A stretch of 64,000 nucleotides of DNA from Ziziphus jujuba (taxonomy: Eukaryota; Streptophyta; Magnoliopsida; Rosales; Rhamnaceae): the NCBI RefSeq assembly GCF_031755915.1, contig NC_083389.1, forward strand, positions 16,919,001 to 16,983,000, read 5' to 3'. The notes under the pieces were generated by a model. It saw only the letters and a program-made list of their open reading frames with translations. It was not told where the DNA came from and made no database searches. Positions 63,203 through 64,000 of the stretch are shown one piece after another; position 1 is the stretch's first letter; every line of letters starts with the position of its first letter. A program made the translations under genes and the position numbers.

Positions 63203-63339
63203 TTAAGATAAATTAATGAGAAAGTGAGATATCTTGTTGATAAACACATATATTCACAAACCACAGCCTCAATTAAATAAACAAATGCATTGAATATTTC
63301 ATAAACTTGAAACAATTCATAAAAATTACATGGACATAA

Positions 63340-63480
63340 AGATCTTCCCTATTCTTGTTCAAACCCCAAAAAATTAGCGTTCTTTCTGAGGTCACTGGCA
63401 GCAGTGATGGTACCATGATGTTGTCCTTCAGAAGCTTTTGCCACTTTTCCTTTCCATTTTCATGTGGTTTGATCATAAAA
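63340..63480 (-). pseudogene. decayed partial duplicate of the gamma-glutamyltranspeptidase last exon
   Basis: The plus-strand stretch from CTTTCTGAGGTCACTGG through CAGCAGTGATGGTACCATGA to CCATTTTCATG aligns with the last exon at 63851-64000 and its 3' flank (TTCTTGTTCA ... AAAATTAGC). It lacks the block holding the final codons and stop, and the frame is broken. A flanking segment (AAGCCATTAGGAAGTGAGACC near 63580) also has a relative near 63720. So this is a small local duplication. Confidence 0.7.
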
Positions 63481-63850
63481 TATTTCATATACGATGAGTA
63501 CACATTGAAAATTGAATACGCAAAGACCTCACTGTCACTAAATCTTTGATATCTTGTTGAAGTACTATCTATCGTTAAGCCATTAGGAAGTGAGACCTGA
63601 CCATGTATAACAAGCTTACACATAAACAATTTCAACATAGAGATTGAAGTATACACAAAACCTCACGATTACCAAAGCTCTAATACTATGTTGAATTACC
63701 ATTTAACTCCAAAAGCTCAAGCATAAGGAAGTGTGAACAACTATATATACCAAGCCAACATGATAGACAATTTCAACATAAGAGATTGAAAGCATGTCCA
63801 ATCAAAAGACTTCTGTAATATTCTTGTTCAGATCCATAAAAATAAGCATA

Positions 63851-64000
63851 TTAGATCGCAGCAGGCTTACCGTCCTTTCTAAGGTCACTTACAGCAGTGA
63901 GCATACCATGAAATATTTGTGATTTAGAAACTTTTCCACCTTTTCTGCCCATTTTAATGGGGTTTCCAAGACTTTGAACGACAAGCTGAGTGATAGCACC
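63851..64000 (-). CDS. GGT1-like: gamma-glutamyltranspeptidase, C-terminal exon (partial)
   Basis: The last 49 codons are in the window and the gene continues past the right edge. It reads GAITQLVVQSLGNPIKMGRK, then HGMLTAVSDLRKDGKPAAI and TAA. This matches the C terminus of plant apoplastic gamma-glutamyltranspeptidases, which end in a TAVSDPRKDGKPAA-type motif; here Leu replaces the usual Pro. The enzyme cleaves the gamma-glutamyl bond of glutathione and its conjugates, outside the cell in the case of GGT1/GGT2. Its catalytic Thr and substrate residues lie outside the window. It is convergent with the AP-4 sigma copy, and its 3' exon has been partly duplicated at 63340-63480. Confidence 0.85.
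   Translation of the reverse strand, partial: GAITQLVVQSLGNPIKMGRKGGKVSKSQIFHGMLTAVSDLRKDGKPAAI

Noticed and set aside
1..64000. CRISPR arrays, phage, defence islands or other prokaryotic systems
   Set aside because: The sequence is clearly plant nuclear DNA. The direct repeats seen are microsatellites, minisatellites or transposon-derived and lack repeat-spacer order.

Overview
This window is nuclear DNA of a flowering plant, most likely a eudicot. The evidence is split genes with GT-AG introns, AT-rich intergenic DNA full of (TA)n and poly(A) tracts, plant-type protein families, LTR retrotransposons, MITE-like elements and a tRNA-derived SINE. I cannot name the species from sequence alone. 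No operon, CRISPR array, phage or bacterial feature was seen.

Layout: 1-130 is an ambiguous, possibly exonic edge. 130-19,500 is gene-poor and repeat-rich. It holds a tiny SINE with an 18-bp target duplication, a tandem ~420-bp repeat split by a 2.77-kb solo LTR (5234-8001), a fold-back element (8786-9189), and a second 3.35-kb solo LTR in the opposite orientation (10916-14264) that split an older MITE. A six-exon NAC transcription factor gene of the NAC075/SND2-like clade lies on the minus strand (19,527-23,686). After about 7 kb of repeats and a third solo LTR (30,414-30,937) comes the 13-exon gene for the alpha subunit of the mitochondrial processing peptidase (minus, 31,972-36,394). Divergently from it lies a nine-exon Nudix hydrolase gene (plus, 39,387-42,719). 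A Ty3/gypsy chromovirus with two 637-bp LTRs, a broken gag and a pol with a large in-frame deletion occupies 44,446-48,341. After another 6 kb of AT-rich DNA comes a 13-exon cytosolic ATP-dependent phosphofructokinase gene (plus, 54,634-58,598). It is followed by a copy of the AP-4 complex sigma subunit gene that looks dead (plus, 59,458-62,407). At the right edge is the last exon of a gamma-glutamyltranspeptidase gene (minus, 63,851 to the end), with a decayed partial duplicate of that exon beside it.

The host genes do not form a pathway. They are an ordinary mix of housekeeping and regulatory genes: mitochondrial protein import, glycolysis, nucleotide-derivative hydrolysis, glutathione catabolism, vesicle traffic and a transcription factor. 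For all four complete genes I could join the exons so that phases agree and the reading frame stays open, giving about 476, 508, 349 and 485 residues.

I did not find a convincing new biological system. The observations most worth following are the AP-4 sigma copy with three independent-looking lesions, the chromovirus whose deletion keeps protease and chromodomain in one frame, the paired long solo LTRs with GC-rich open islands at the same offset, the nested insertions, the SINE, and several fold-back element families with more than one copy in the window.
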